From contig DIBR01000015.1 of assembly GCA_002415025.1 (NCBI GenBank), forward strand, positions 3,733-67,732: 64,000 nucleotides of DNA. The letters run 5' to 3'. The notes under the pieces were generated by a model, which did not search any database, was not told the DNA's origin, and saw only the letters and a list, made by a program, of their open reading frames with translations. Both the position numbers and the translations under genes were made by a program. The stretch is from Spongiibacteraceae bacterium UBA5047 (GTDB lineage: Bacteria > Pseudomonadota > Gammaproteobacteria > Pseudomonadales > Spongiibacteraceae). Below, in pieces: positions 8,138 through 15,316 of the stretch; the first letter of the stretch is position 1, and the number at the start of each line of letters is the position of its first letter.

Positions 8138-9403
8138 ATGAATATTGTTGATATCAACAAACCGGAAACAGAGCCCGCTGACGAGTATCAGCGTCTCAAG
8201 GCCGCCCTGCACCGCTTTGTCATCGAACGCATAGAAGACGAAGATGTGTTCTACGACGGCGATACCAAGCGTCTGGCCAAGTCGATCGCCGCCTACATCG
8301 GCCAGTACTGCCGTATTTACGAGTTCCCGATTGCAGAGGATGAGCAAGCAGTTCTGGAAAAGGAGTTGCTCGACGAAATAGCCGGTTATGGCCCGCTGCA
8401 AAGCTTACTGGAAGACCCCGACGTCAACGATATTCTGATCAACGGCCCAACGTCTATCTTTATAGAACGCAATGGCGTACTGGAAAAAACCAAATTGCGA
8501 TTTCTCGATGACCGCCATGTGTTGCGTGTTATTCGTCGCATGATCTCGCCGCTGGGGCGACGCATTGATGAATCCAGCCCGTTGGTAGACGGCCGCCTGC
8601 CCGACGGCAGCCGCATCAATGCCATCGTACCGCCGCTGTCACTTGAGGGGCCCTGCCTTTCCATTCGTAAATTCCGACAGGAAGCCTTGACCGAAGACGA
8701 CCTCGTTAGCGGTGGAGCTATCTCACAGGAGGCGATGGATTTTCTGAAAGACGCCGTGCATGCGCGGAGAAATATCCTGATCAGCGGAGCCACCGGATCT
8801 GGTAAAACGACTTTACTGAATGCACTGAGCCAATACATTGTGGATGGACAGCGCATTGTCACTATCGAAGACGCCGCCGAGCTACAGCTCCAGCATAGTC
8901 ATGTTGTCAGGCTGGAAACGCGACCGCCCAACAATGAAGGCATTGGCGAGGTCACTGCACGCGAGCTGCTGCGCAATGCGCTTCGTATGCGCCCCGATAG
9001 AATTATTGTCGGTGAAAGCCGTGGGGGCGAGGTACTCGATATGCTCCAGGCGATGAATACCGGCCACAGCGGCTCTATGAGCACGGTGCACGCCAACTCG
9101 GCTGAAGATGCGATTACACGTCTGGAAATGATGGTTGGTCTGGCAGACTTCAAAGGTTCAGATACCCTCTGTCAGAAAATGATCAGCAGCGCACTGGACT
9201 ATATTGTTCACGTTGGCCGCTGCCAGGACGGCCACCGTGCGGTTTTCGAAATCGCAGCGGTATCCGGCAAACAGTGCGAGTTGGAGCCTGTTTTCTGCTA
9301 CGACCAGACAACCCGCACCATGATTCGTAAAGCCCGCAATCAAAACGGTGTAGAGCGCCGCAGCGAACCGCGCACTCCGCAGACCGGCGGGGGTCTGTCA
9401 TGA
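8138..9403 (+). CDS. tadA: Tad pilus secretion ATPase TadA/CpaF
   Basis: The hexameric ATPase that powers Flp pilus assembly. The Walker A motif GATGSGKTT starts at residue 217, and the Asp box/Walker B region reads RPDRIIVGESRGGEVLDML, followed by the His box GHSGSMSTVHANS, all typical of type II/IV secretion ATPases. The ATG at 8138 has GCGGGGA upstream, giving 421 aa; a longer frame from 7952 runs inside cpaC and is rejected. The N-terminal alpha-helical segment (residues 10-80) is standard. Stop and next start overlap as ATGA with tadB. In classic loci tadZ/cpaE lies immediately before this gene; here it is absent. Confidence 0.95.
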   Translation: MNIVDINKPETEPADEYQRLKAALHRFVIERIEDEDVFYDGDTKRLAKSIAAYIGQYCRIYEFPIAEDEQAVLEKELLDEIAGYGPLQSLLEDPDVNDILINGPTSIFIERNGVLEKTKLRFLDDRHVLRVIRRMISPLGRRIDESSPLVDGRLPDGSRINAIVPPLSLEGPCLSIRKFRQEALTEDDLVSGGAISQEAMDFLKDAVHARRNILISGATGSGKTTLLNALSQYIVDGQRIVTIEDAAELQLQHSHVVRLETRPPNNEGIGEVTARELLRNALRMRPDRIIVGESRGGEVLDMLQAMNTGHSGSMSTVHANSAEDAITRLEMMVGLADFKGSDTLCQKMISSALDYIVHVGRCQDGHRAVFEIAAVSGKQCELEPVFCYDQTTRTMIRKARNQNGVERRSEPRTPQTGGGLS

Positions 9404-10275
9404 TCTGGGTTCTTGCCAGCCTCATGCTTTGCGGTGCCGGGCTGACGCTGGTGTTGCTGAGCAAGCAGCAACAGATTCCGGCACGCAAGGACGACAGAGA
9501 GGAGGAATTTGACCCGCTGAACGCCAGACAATCGCGCTGGACCATACCGGCGGTTACACATTATCTGAACCGCTTGGGCCTGAATCTGCAAGCCGGGCTG
9601 GTCCTCTCAATTGCAGGGATAGAGGGGTTTATAATCGTTGCCCTATTCGTACTGCAGCCAGCCAAAATAGCGTTTCTGGGCAGCGCACTTTTGCTCGCCG
9701 TTACGCATCTGGTACTGCAGGCAATTGGTGCCAGCCAAAAGAAAAAGCTGTTGCAATCCCTGCCCTCCTTTCTCAATCAGGTGGCGCGCCGGCTGTCTTC
9801 AGGTGTTTCCGTCGAGCACGCCTTTACCGACTCGATGGAAAATATCGATGGCCCCCTGGAGTTAGCCATGAAACGCGTTATGCAACGCGTAGGGCTCGGT
9901 CTTGAGCTTTACCAGGCCTTTGAGCGGGAAGCCCGCGCAAACGGCCTGAAGGAGCTGCTAATCATTTCAACGGCTCTGCATATCAATGAGCAGTTTGGCG
10001 GCAGCATTCGCTCCATTCTCGACGATATTGTGCAGATTTTACGGCTCGACGACCTCGGTAAACGCGAGCTGAAAGCACAAACCGGCGAAACACGGATTAC
10101 CGCCATGGTGCTGACCTTGCTACCCATCACCATGCTGGCAATTCTGCTCAGCATGAACCCCCAGTTTCTCAACCAAATGTGGGAAGACGGTCTGGGGCAG
10201 ACCCTACTGATTACTGCGGCGGTGTTGCAGTGCGTTGGTGCACTGTCACTCTGGCGCATGGTGAGGATGGTCTGA
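9400..10275 (+). CDS. tadB: Tad inner-membrane platform protein TadB
   Basis: A 291-aa inner-membrane protein with a type II secretion F domain. It has an N-terminal helix (residues 2-21), two further membrane segments around 65-105, the cytoplasmic helical domain with LPSFLNQVARRLSSGVSVEHA, and C-terminal membrane segments. TadB and TadC together form the platform that the ATPase TadA acts on. It overlaps tadA by four bases and tadC by one base (TGATG). Confidence 0.93.
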   Translation: MIWVLASLMLCGAGLTLVLLSKQQQIPARKDDREEEFDPLNARQSRWTIPAVTHYLNRLGLNLQAGLVLSIAGIEGFIIVALFVLQPAKIAFLGSALLLAVTHLVLQAIGASQKKKLLQSLPSFLNQVARRLSSGVSVEHAFTDSMENIDGPLELAMKRVMQRVGLGLELYQAFEREARANGLKELLIISTALHINEQFGGSIRSILDDIVQILRLDDLGKRELKAQTGETRITAMVLTLLPITMLAILLSMNPQFLNQMWEDGLGQTLLITAAVLQCVGALSLWRMVRMV

Positions 10276-11195
10276 TGGAATCGTGGCATCTGCTCATTCT
10301 CGCCTGCCTGGTAATGATTGGCGCGGTACCCGCGCTATTGATGGCCTCGCGCGTGGAAGAACAACCGAAAGTTGCGCCGCCAGCACCTCACAAGCAACAG
10401 CGAGCTTTGGAAAAGACGGTTCGTCGCAAGCGCGCGCTGCAAGGCATGCAACTCGAACCGTGGAAGCAACTGCGGCGTCAATATCAAAGCATCGACGAAC
10501 TAGCCCGCCAGTTTCGTTATTGCGGTATCAACAGTGCCGCCGAGCAAACCCGGCACCTGATTATTGCGCTCGGTTCGGCCTTATTGATAACCCTCTGCGT
10601 CTGGGCAGTATTGCTAAGCGCAATGAGTTCCGCTGTGAATGCAACGCTGTACAGTGCGGCCACATTGATCACCTTACTGATAGCAATGAACCGCACGTTG
10701 AAATCGCGTGCCGGGCGTCGCCAACAGGCACTTGAAGACGAATCACTCATGTTGATTCAATCAACACGCATGCTCTGGCGGGTCGGGCTTTCCATGCCCA
10801 AAACGCTCGCCATTCTCTGTGACGAACTGCGCCACCTGACCCCGAATGCTGCATCGGAATTACGCATTGCGGTTAAACGGATTGACGCAGGGCAGGCTCA
10901 GGACGACGCCTTGCAGGAACTGTCCAATAACACGGTAGCTGAAGGCTTCCGCGAATATCTTATTATTCTGCGCCAGGAGTCTGCCAGCGGTGGCGGCATA
11001 GACGCTGCGCTGCAAGAGCTATACGAAGTGCTGCAAAGCCGTCGCAAAACCGGCCTGCAGGAAATGGTAAGCAAGACATCTGCCAATATGTCCATCGTGA
11101 TGATGCTGATGATGTTTCCATCGCTCATTATCGTTATCGGTGGCCCGGGGTTTATTGCGATATCCAAAGCTTTGGCAACTCTCAACGGGGGCTAA
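10275..11195 (+). CDS. tadC: Tad inner-membrane platform protein TadC
   Basis: The second platform protein, 306 aa, again with the type II secretion F fold: an N-terminal membrane helix (LLILACLVMIGAVPALLMA), paired membrane helices near residues 95-140, a helical cytoplasmic domain, and a C-terminal membrane helix (MSIVMMLMMFPSLIIVIGGPGF). The start at 10275 overlaps the tadB stop as TGATG; an upstream in-frame ATG at 10179 lies inside tadB and is not needed. Confidence 0.93.
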   Translation: MESWHLLILACLVMIGAVPALLMASRVEEQPKVAPPAPHKQQRALEKTVRRKRALQGMQLEPWKQLRRQYQSIDELARQFRYCGINSAAEQTRHLIIALGSALLITLCVWAVLLSAMSSAVNATLYSAATLITLLIAMNRTLKSRAGRRQQALEDESLMLIQSTRMLWRVGLSMPKTLAILCDELRHLTPNAASELRIAVKRIDAGQAQDDALQELSNNTVAEGFREYLIILRQESASGGGIDAALQELYEVLQSRRKTGLQEMVSKTSANMSIVMMLMMFPSLIIVIGGPGFIAISKALATLNGG

Positions 11196-11199
11196 TGCC

Positions 11200-11946
11200 A
11201 TGAAGAAAATGATGATTCTACTTGCTGCACTGGTGCTATCAGCCTGTAGCAGCCAACCAAAAGTCAGCGGAAATATGGCTGAAGGCGGCAATCAATGCTA
11301 TCAGGAAGGCAATCAGGAGCGCAGCGTTCGCCTTGACCTGATTCGACAACTGGTCGATGGCGGCCAATATTATTCGGCGCTGGCACATCTGGAGCGGGAA
11401 CCATTCGAGTCCGAAGGGGCGCAACTTCTGGCGGCAGAATCACTGCGCAAAACCGGACAACTGGAAAAATCAGCCAGTGTTTACAAGCGCCTGCAAAAGG
11501 GTTGCCTGCGCGCGTTCGGCCATCTGGGTCGCGGCAAGGTTCTTGCCGTACAAGGCAAGCTTGGCGATGCATTGCCCGAGCTGAAGAAGGCCCGGGACAT
11601 ACTGCCAACCGATGCGAACATTCGCAACGACTACGGCTTCACCCTGCTTGCAAGCGGTGACTTTACAGCGGCGCGGCAGGAATTCGTGACGGCCATCCAG
11701 CTTGATAACAAGCTCAGCATTGCCGCGCGCAATCTCGTGCTGTCGCTAATTCTCAGCGGCGATACCAAAATGGCATGGACAGTGGCCAGTCATCATGCAA
11801 TGTCGCCGGGTGATTTTCAGGATCTTATGGGGCGTGCAGCCCAATTTCAGAAGCAACTCGACAAACAGCGTGTTGCGCATTTGTTAAACAATCCGGATAC
11901 CGGCATTGATCGTCCTATTCTGGTTCGCAAAGGATCGTCGCTATGA
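11200..11946 (+). CDS. tadD: Tad TPR lipoprotein TadD
   Basis: A 248-aa lipoprotein: a clear signal peptide and lipobox (LVLSAC, lipidated Cys near residue 16) followed by tetratricopeptide repeats (for example LGRGKVLAVQGKLGDALPELKKA and DYGFTLLASGDFTAARQEF). TadD is thought to act as a pilotin or assembly factor for the Tad secretin. I start at the ATG at 11200, four bases after tadC. It overlaps the next small gene by four bases (ATGA). Confidence 0.92.
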   Translation: MKKMMILLAALVLSACSSQPKVSGNMAEGGNQCYQEGNQERSVRLDLIRQLVDGGQYYSALAHLEREPFESEGAQLLAAESLRKTGQLEKSASVYKRLQKGCLRAFGHLGRGKVLAVQGKLGDALPELKKARDILPTDANIRNDYGFTLLASGDFTAARQEFVTAIQLDNKLSIAARNLVLSLILSGDTKMAWTVASHHAMSPGDFQDLMGRAAQFQKQLDKQRVAHLLNNPDTGIDRPILVRKGSSL

Positions 11947-12215
11947 AACTTATTCTCTTCAGTGTGGTATTTCTCGCCAACATTCAGATGGCACTCGCAA
12001 GCCCGGAACAAACGCGCGACCCGGCGGAACTCATGCGCACCCAGCAAAGCAGTGCAACTGCCCGGCTACTGCAACTGCAGCGCTCGGGCGAAGTCGCCTC
12101 ACGTAGCGAGCAACGCCTGCCCGGTCCGGCACAAAACAAAATCTACGAGCGCTATATAAACAGTTTCAGCCACCCGATTCCTGACATCTATATCAACGAA
12201 GAGTTTAATGAATAA
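11943..12215 (+). CDS. small secreted Tad-locus protein, DUF3613-like
   Basis: A 90-aa protein with a cleavable signal peptide (MKLILFSVVFLANIQMALA) and a short mature region ending in a YERYINSFSHPIP segment. The size, signal peptide, place after tadD and the C-terminal pattern (basic residues, PG, then a Y-R-Y-x-x-S-F-x-x-P-I-P stretch) fit what I recall of DUF3613, a family found in Tad loci. The function is unknown. It is translationally coupled on both sides: ATGA with tadD and TAATG with the next gene. Confidence 0.7.
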   Translation: MKLILFSVVFLANIQMALASPEQTRDPAELMRTQQSSATARLLQLQRSGEVASRSEQRLPGPAQNKIYERYINSFSHPIPDIYINEEFNE

Positions 12216-14029
12216 TGATCCGGCTCCGGTACGTGCCCATCAGCGCCAGCCGGCGAAACCAGCGTGGCGCTATCGCCATAATGGCCGCTACGGTACTGAC
12301 GGCCGTACTGCTTTTTGTCGCCCTGGCGGTCGATACCGGACGCCTGTATCTGGAAAAGCGCAGTTTGCAGCAGCAAGCCGATATTGCTGCGCTGGAAGCG
12401 GCCCAGATTTACTGCAGCGGTTTCGACTCGCTGGCAACGGTTGAAGCGGGCGTTAAAGCGGCCCTGCTCAGCAGCGGCTTTGACGCAGACAGCACGGGCA
12501 ACTCCATGAGCGTAGGGCTGGGAACAATCAGTACCGTTGCGAACAAACGTGTGTTTAGCAACGCAACAGAATTTCAGTCCATTCAGGTGGTACTCACTCG
12601 CTCAGTACCCGCAGCGCTATTCGCCGGCAGCCTGTTCAACGACATTACGCTAACCGCAACGTCGGTGGCCGAACGTGACCTTATCGCTACCTTGTCGGCC
12701 GGTAACGCAGCCCTTAGTGTTGATTCTGAACAATCCTCCGCACTCGACGCCGTGCTCGGCGGCCTGCTCGGCTCGGCAATCAACCTCTCGGTAGCGAGCT
12801 ACGAAGGCTTACTGGAGGGCACCCTCACCTTCGGCGAGTTAATTACCGAATTATCTGCGGCGGGGCTCCTCGGCGCTGCGGCGAGTCTCGATGATCTAAG
12901 CGATCTGGACTTAACGCTTGCGCAATTGCTGACAGCACTCAGTGACGCATTGACCGTCAATGGCGGTAGCAGCGCTGCCATTACTGCGGTAGACGAAATG
13001 CTGAATCAAGCCATCGCATCCGGAGCCAGCGGCGAGAGTATTGACCTCAATTCTGTTCTGTCGGTTGACGATGATTACGCCGGCAGCTCGCAAGCAAACA
13101 ATAGCGAGTTCACCCCGCTGCAGTTAATCACCGCCTCGTTGATGGAGATCAATCTCGGCGATACCGTCAACCTGAACCTCTCTGTAGATACTGCCAGCAT
13201 TCCCTTGATTAGCGAGGTGTTCGGCAGCACCCTGAACCAAACTGTTAGCCTGGTTATTCAAAGTGTTCCCACCATTGCCATTGGTCGCTTTGGCTACGAT
13301 ACCAGTGGTCTGCCACGCACACTCGCCAGAGCCGCAGCACTGGACCTGTTAACCAGCGTACATGTGGATTTCGGCCCGGGAACGAGCGGGCTGCTTAATG
13401 CGCTGCTCGGTTCACTGCTGACAGTTGAAGGCGACATCTCGATTGGTGTGACCTCTACCGACACGGAAGCCTGGCTGGACCAGATCAGTCAGTGTCCCAG
13501 ATTGCTGTCGCGAGATTTTGATTTCACTGTCAGTAGTTCGCCGGGGATCGCCACCGTTGATCTGCACGGGGCAAACCCGGCCGACCCGGCAAACCTGTCG
13601 GTAGATCTGTCCTTATTGGGTCTGGGCCTGGTACGCACAACCGTTGGCATCGCAGGCAGTTTGCCGCTCAACAATGGCAGCGACGAAACCATTCCCTTCA
13701 GCGTTGACCTCTCGCAGCCCGACGCTCTCCCCACGGAAGAGGGAACCAGTTCAACCAGCCTGTCCAACGCAATCACCAATGGCATTACCTCGGCGGGTAG
13801 CAGTCTGGTGGGCAGCATTTCGGCAAGGTTTCTGGGTTTCCCCATAACACTGTCGACGGGCAATCAATCTACTCTCGTCAATAACTTGCTGCTGGCCTTG
13901 GCGCCCCTGCTGGGCGGCGTTGCCGAACTGACGCTCGACCCCTTGCTCGACGCTCTCGGCATAGCGGTGGGTGAAGTGCGAGTGCAGGTTCTGGACGTTG
14001 AAGAGGGTCGCGGCGAGTTAATGCTATAA
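12215..14029 (+). CDS. tadG: TadG-like Tad locus protein
   Basis: A 604-aa protein with the TadE/TadG-like N-terminus: NQRGAIAIMAA followed by a transmembrane helix (residues about 20-40), then VDTGRLYLEKRSLQQQADIAALEAA, the typical start of the extracytoplasmic part. The rest is long, acidic and rich in Leu, Ser, Gly and Asp, with repeated LLGGLLGS-type segments. I do not see a clear von Willebrand MIDAS motif, which many TadG proteins have. It starts at TAATG, coupled to the gene before, and is the last gene of the Tad unit. Confidence 0.82.
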   Translation: MIRLRYVPISASRRNQRGAIAIMAATVLTAVLLFVALAVDTGRLYLEKRSLQQQADIAALEAAQIYCSGFDSLATVEAGVKAALLSSGFDADSTGNSMSVGLGTISTVANKRVFSNATEFQSIQVVLTRSVPAALFAGSLFNDITLTATSVAERDLIATLSAGNAALSVDSEQSSALDAVLGGLLGSAINLSVASYEGLLEGTLTFGELITELSAAGLLGAAASLDDLSDLDLTLAQLLTALSDALTVNGGSSAAITAVDEMLNQAIASGASGESIDLNSVLSVDDDYAGSSQANNSEFTPLQLITASLMEINLGDTVNLNLSVDTASIPLISEVFGSTLNQTVSLVIQSVPTIAIGRFGYDTSGLPRTLARAAALDLLTSVHVDFGPGTSGLLNALLGSLLTVEGDISIGVTSTDTEAWLDQISQCPRLLSRDFDFTVSSSPGIATVDLHGANPADPANLSVDLSLLGLGLVRTTVGIAGSLPLNNGSDETIPFSVDLSQPDALPTEEGTSSTSLSNAITNGITSAGSSLVGSISARFLGFPITLSTGNQSTLVNNLLLALAPLLGGVAELTLDPLLDALGIAVGEVRVQVLDVEEGRGELML

Positions 14030-14035
14030 ATCGAA

Positions 14036-14218
14036 TCATGCCGGTGGCGAGCGAACAATGCTGCGCGCGCAACATCGTTTGCAAATAGCCGTAACACGCT
14101 GCTTGTCGGTCATACTCTGACAACACAGCTCGGAAACACACAGGGCACCGCTGGCAATCAATCGCTCAAGCACCGATTCCGGCACGGTCAAGCTGACGGT
14201 TTTTGAGCCAGGCTCCAT
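14036..14218 (-). CDS. 60-aa cysteine-rich protein, second gene of a Fur-controlled unit
   Basis: I do not recognise this 60-aa protein. Its N-terminal half looks like a short helix-forming stretch (KTVSLTVPESVLERLIASG) and its C-terminal half has six cysteines arranged as C27, C32-C33, C46, C49-C50. That C-x4-CC-x12-CxxCC spacing could bind iron, zinc or a cluster. Its ATG is one base after the stop of the gene at 14220-14699 (TGATATG), so it is translationally coupled to it and shares its Fur-type promoter. That coupling and the cysteine pattern argue that it is real despite its size. Confidence 0.6.
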   Translation of the reverse strand: MEPGSKTVSLTVPESVLERLIASGALCVSELCCQSMTDKQRVTAICKRCCARSIVRSPPA

Positions 14219-14219
14219 A

Positions 14220-14699
14220 TCAGTTGAGGCTTTGCCGCGCAGCTCTCATCGCCGCGTGAGAGCTGCGGCTGCCCCGGCGTACCGAACCGGAGTAGGCATC
14301 CAGAGTCACCGTCAGCCTCTTCTCCGGCTCGGGCAAGCGGTCAGCCAGCAGTGGCGTGCGCAGTTGCTCCTGGTACATCAGTTGTCGAATCCTGTTCAGA
14401 TACTCCCGTCGCAGCGCCAGGTGGCCGCATCTCGCCAACGACTCAGCCAGGTCTGCCCCCGCCTGCAAGAGCCGCTCGCAATGGCGCAGGCCATCCGCTT
14501 CGGCATGGGCGGTAAAACGTTCGACGAGTAAAACAGCGAGATCGAAAGCGCAGCCGAAGTATTGAACACTCAACTCAAGGTTGGATGCCCGGCGAGCAGC
14601 TTCACCCTGGCGCATCCAGCTCGACCAGATTGGCGCTGTGGCGTCCAAATGTGAAGCGAGCTGTTCACTGTGGGATGTACATAAAAACTGATAGTTCAC
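14220..14699 (-). CDS. uncharacterised protein of a Fur-controlled unit
   Basis: A 159-aa protein I do not recognise. It is mostly helical, without signal peptide or membrane segments; the middle (SNLELSVQYFGCAFDLAVLL; CERLLQAGADLAESLARCGH) suggests helical repeats. The start is the GTG at 14699 because a perfect GGAGG lies five bases upstream; a longer frame from 14762 would run through the promoter and Fur box and is rejected. Small Fur-regulated genes of similar size occur beside fumC and sodA in Pseudomonas (orfX), but I could not compare sequences. The function may relate to iron limitation or oxidative stress. Confidence 0.75.
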   Translation of the reverse strand: MNYQFLCTSHSEQLASHLDATAPIWSSWMRQGEAARRASNLELSVQYFGCAFDLAVLLVERFTAHAEADGLRHCERLLQAGADLAESLARCGHLALRREYLNRIRQLMYQEQLRTPLLADRLPEPEKRLTVTLDAYSGSVRRGSRSSHAAMRAARQSLN

Positions 14700-14718
14700 G
14701 ATAGCCTCCGCACCAACC

Positions 14719-14739
14719 AAATGATAATGGTTATCATTT
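14719..14739. promoter_or_regulatory. Fur box
   Basis: A perfect 9-3-9 palindrome: AAATGATAA-TGG-TTATCATTT. It contains the TGATAAT/ATTATCA-type core of the Fur operator. It overlaps the predicted -10 element of the minus-strand promoter and lies 20 bases upstream of the GTG start at 14699, the classic position for Fur repression. Confidence 0.88.
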
Positions 14740-14762
14740 GCGATTAAGGCTGCGGATGTCAA
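14733..14762 (-). promoter_or_regulatory. sigma-70 promoter of the Fur-controlled unit
   Basis: On the minus strand a perfect -35 (TTGACA, 14762-14757) is followed after 18 bases by AATGAT (14738-14733) as -10. The -10 lies inside the Fur box, so iron-loaded Fur would block polymerase. Confidence 0.7.
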
Positions 14763-14866
14763 GCGCTAATTATCTGGCCGCCATCCTGTGCGAGATGTGT
14801 CACAGATCGCGGGGAAAAATCAGGGAGGTGCAGTCTTGCACTCCGTCAAAATGTTCATGGCTGCAG

Positions 14867-15262
14867 TCAACCCGCAGGAGAATCTGCGTTCAGCGTGCCC
14901 TCTCCCGGCGTCATAAACAGGCAAGATGCCGCGTGCTTTACCCTGGCTGTATGCCAGGTGTTCTTTGGCACAATCACATAACTGCCTGAACTGTTTAGCA
15001 ACACGGTCTCAACGCCGTCTGCGGTGTTGAGGAGAAATTCGATTTCACCGCTGACCAGAAAAACCATTTCGTCGCCGTGAGGATGTATCTCCCAGGTTGA
15101 CCAGTCAGCGGTGAAATTGTGCAGCGCTATCAGCGCGTGGCGGTGAAACTGATCGTAGCGCTCATCCAAATGCTGATACAGCTCGGGGGTAAGCGGCACC
15201 ACATCACACGCCATATCCGGCTTGAATACCACGGCGCTTTCAGAAAAATGCCGGCTTGTCAT
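14867..15262 (-). CDS. cupin-domain protein
   Basis: A 131-aa single-domain cupin. The first cupin motif is recognisable in STWEIHPHGDEMVFLVSGEIE (H-x-H-x4-E-x6-G), and the second in YVIVPKNTWHTARV. The metal ligands His-His-Glu and the later His are present. Such proteins bind a metal and act as small dioxygenases, isomerases or sensors. It stands alone between the Fur-controlled unit and the glycosidase, on the minus strand. Substrate unknown. Confidence 0.85.
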   Translation of the reverse strand: MTSRHFSESAVVFKPDMACDVVPLTPELYQHLDERYDQFHRHALIALHNFTADWSTWEIHPHGDEMVFLVSGEIEFLLNTADGVETVLLNSSGSYVIVPKNTWHTARVKHAASCLFMTPGEGTLNADSPAG

Positions 15263-15316
15263 ATGTTCGCCCTCGTCAATGCTTTGAAGCTTGCAACAAT
15301 CCGATGAGTAAATTCA

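Noticed and set aside
14700..14762. N-terminal extension of the 159-aa Fur-controlled protein
   Set aside because: This stretch holds the -35, -10 and Fur box; the GTG at 14699 has a perfect GGAGG.
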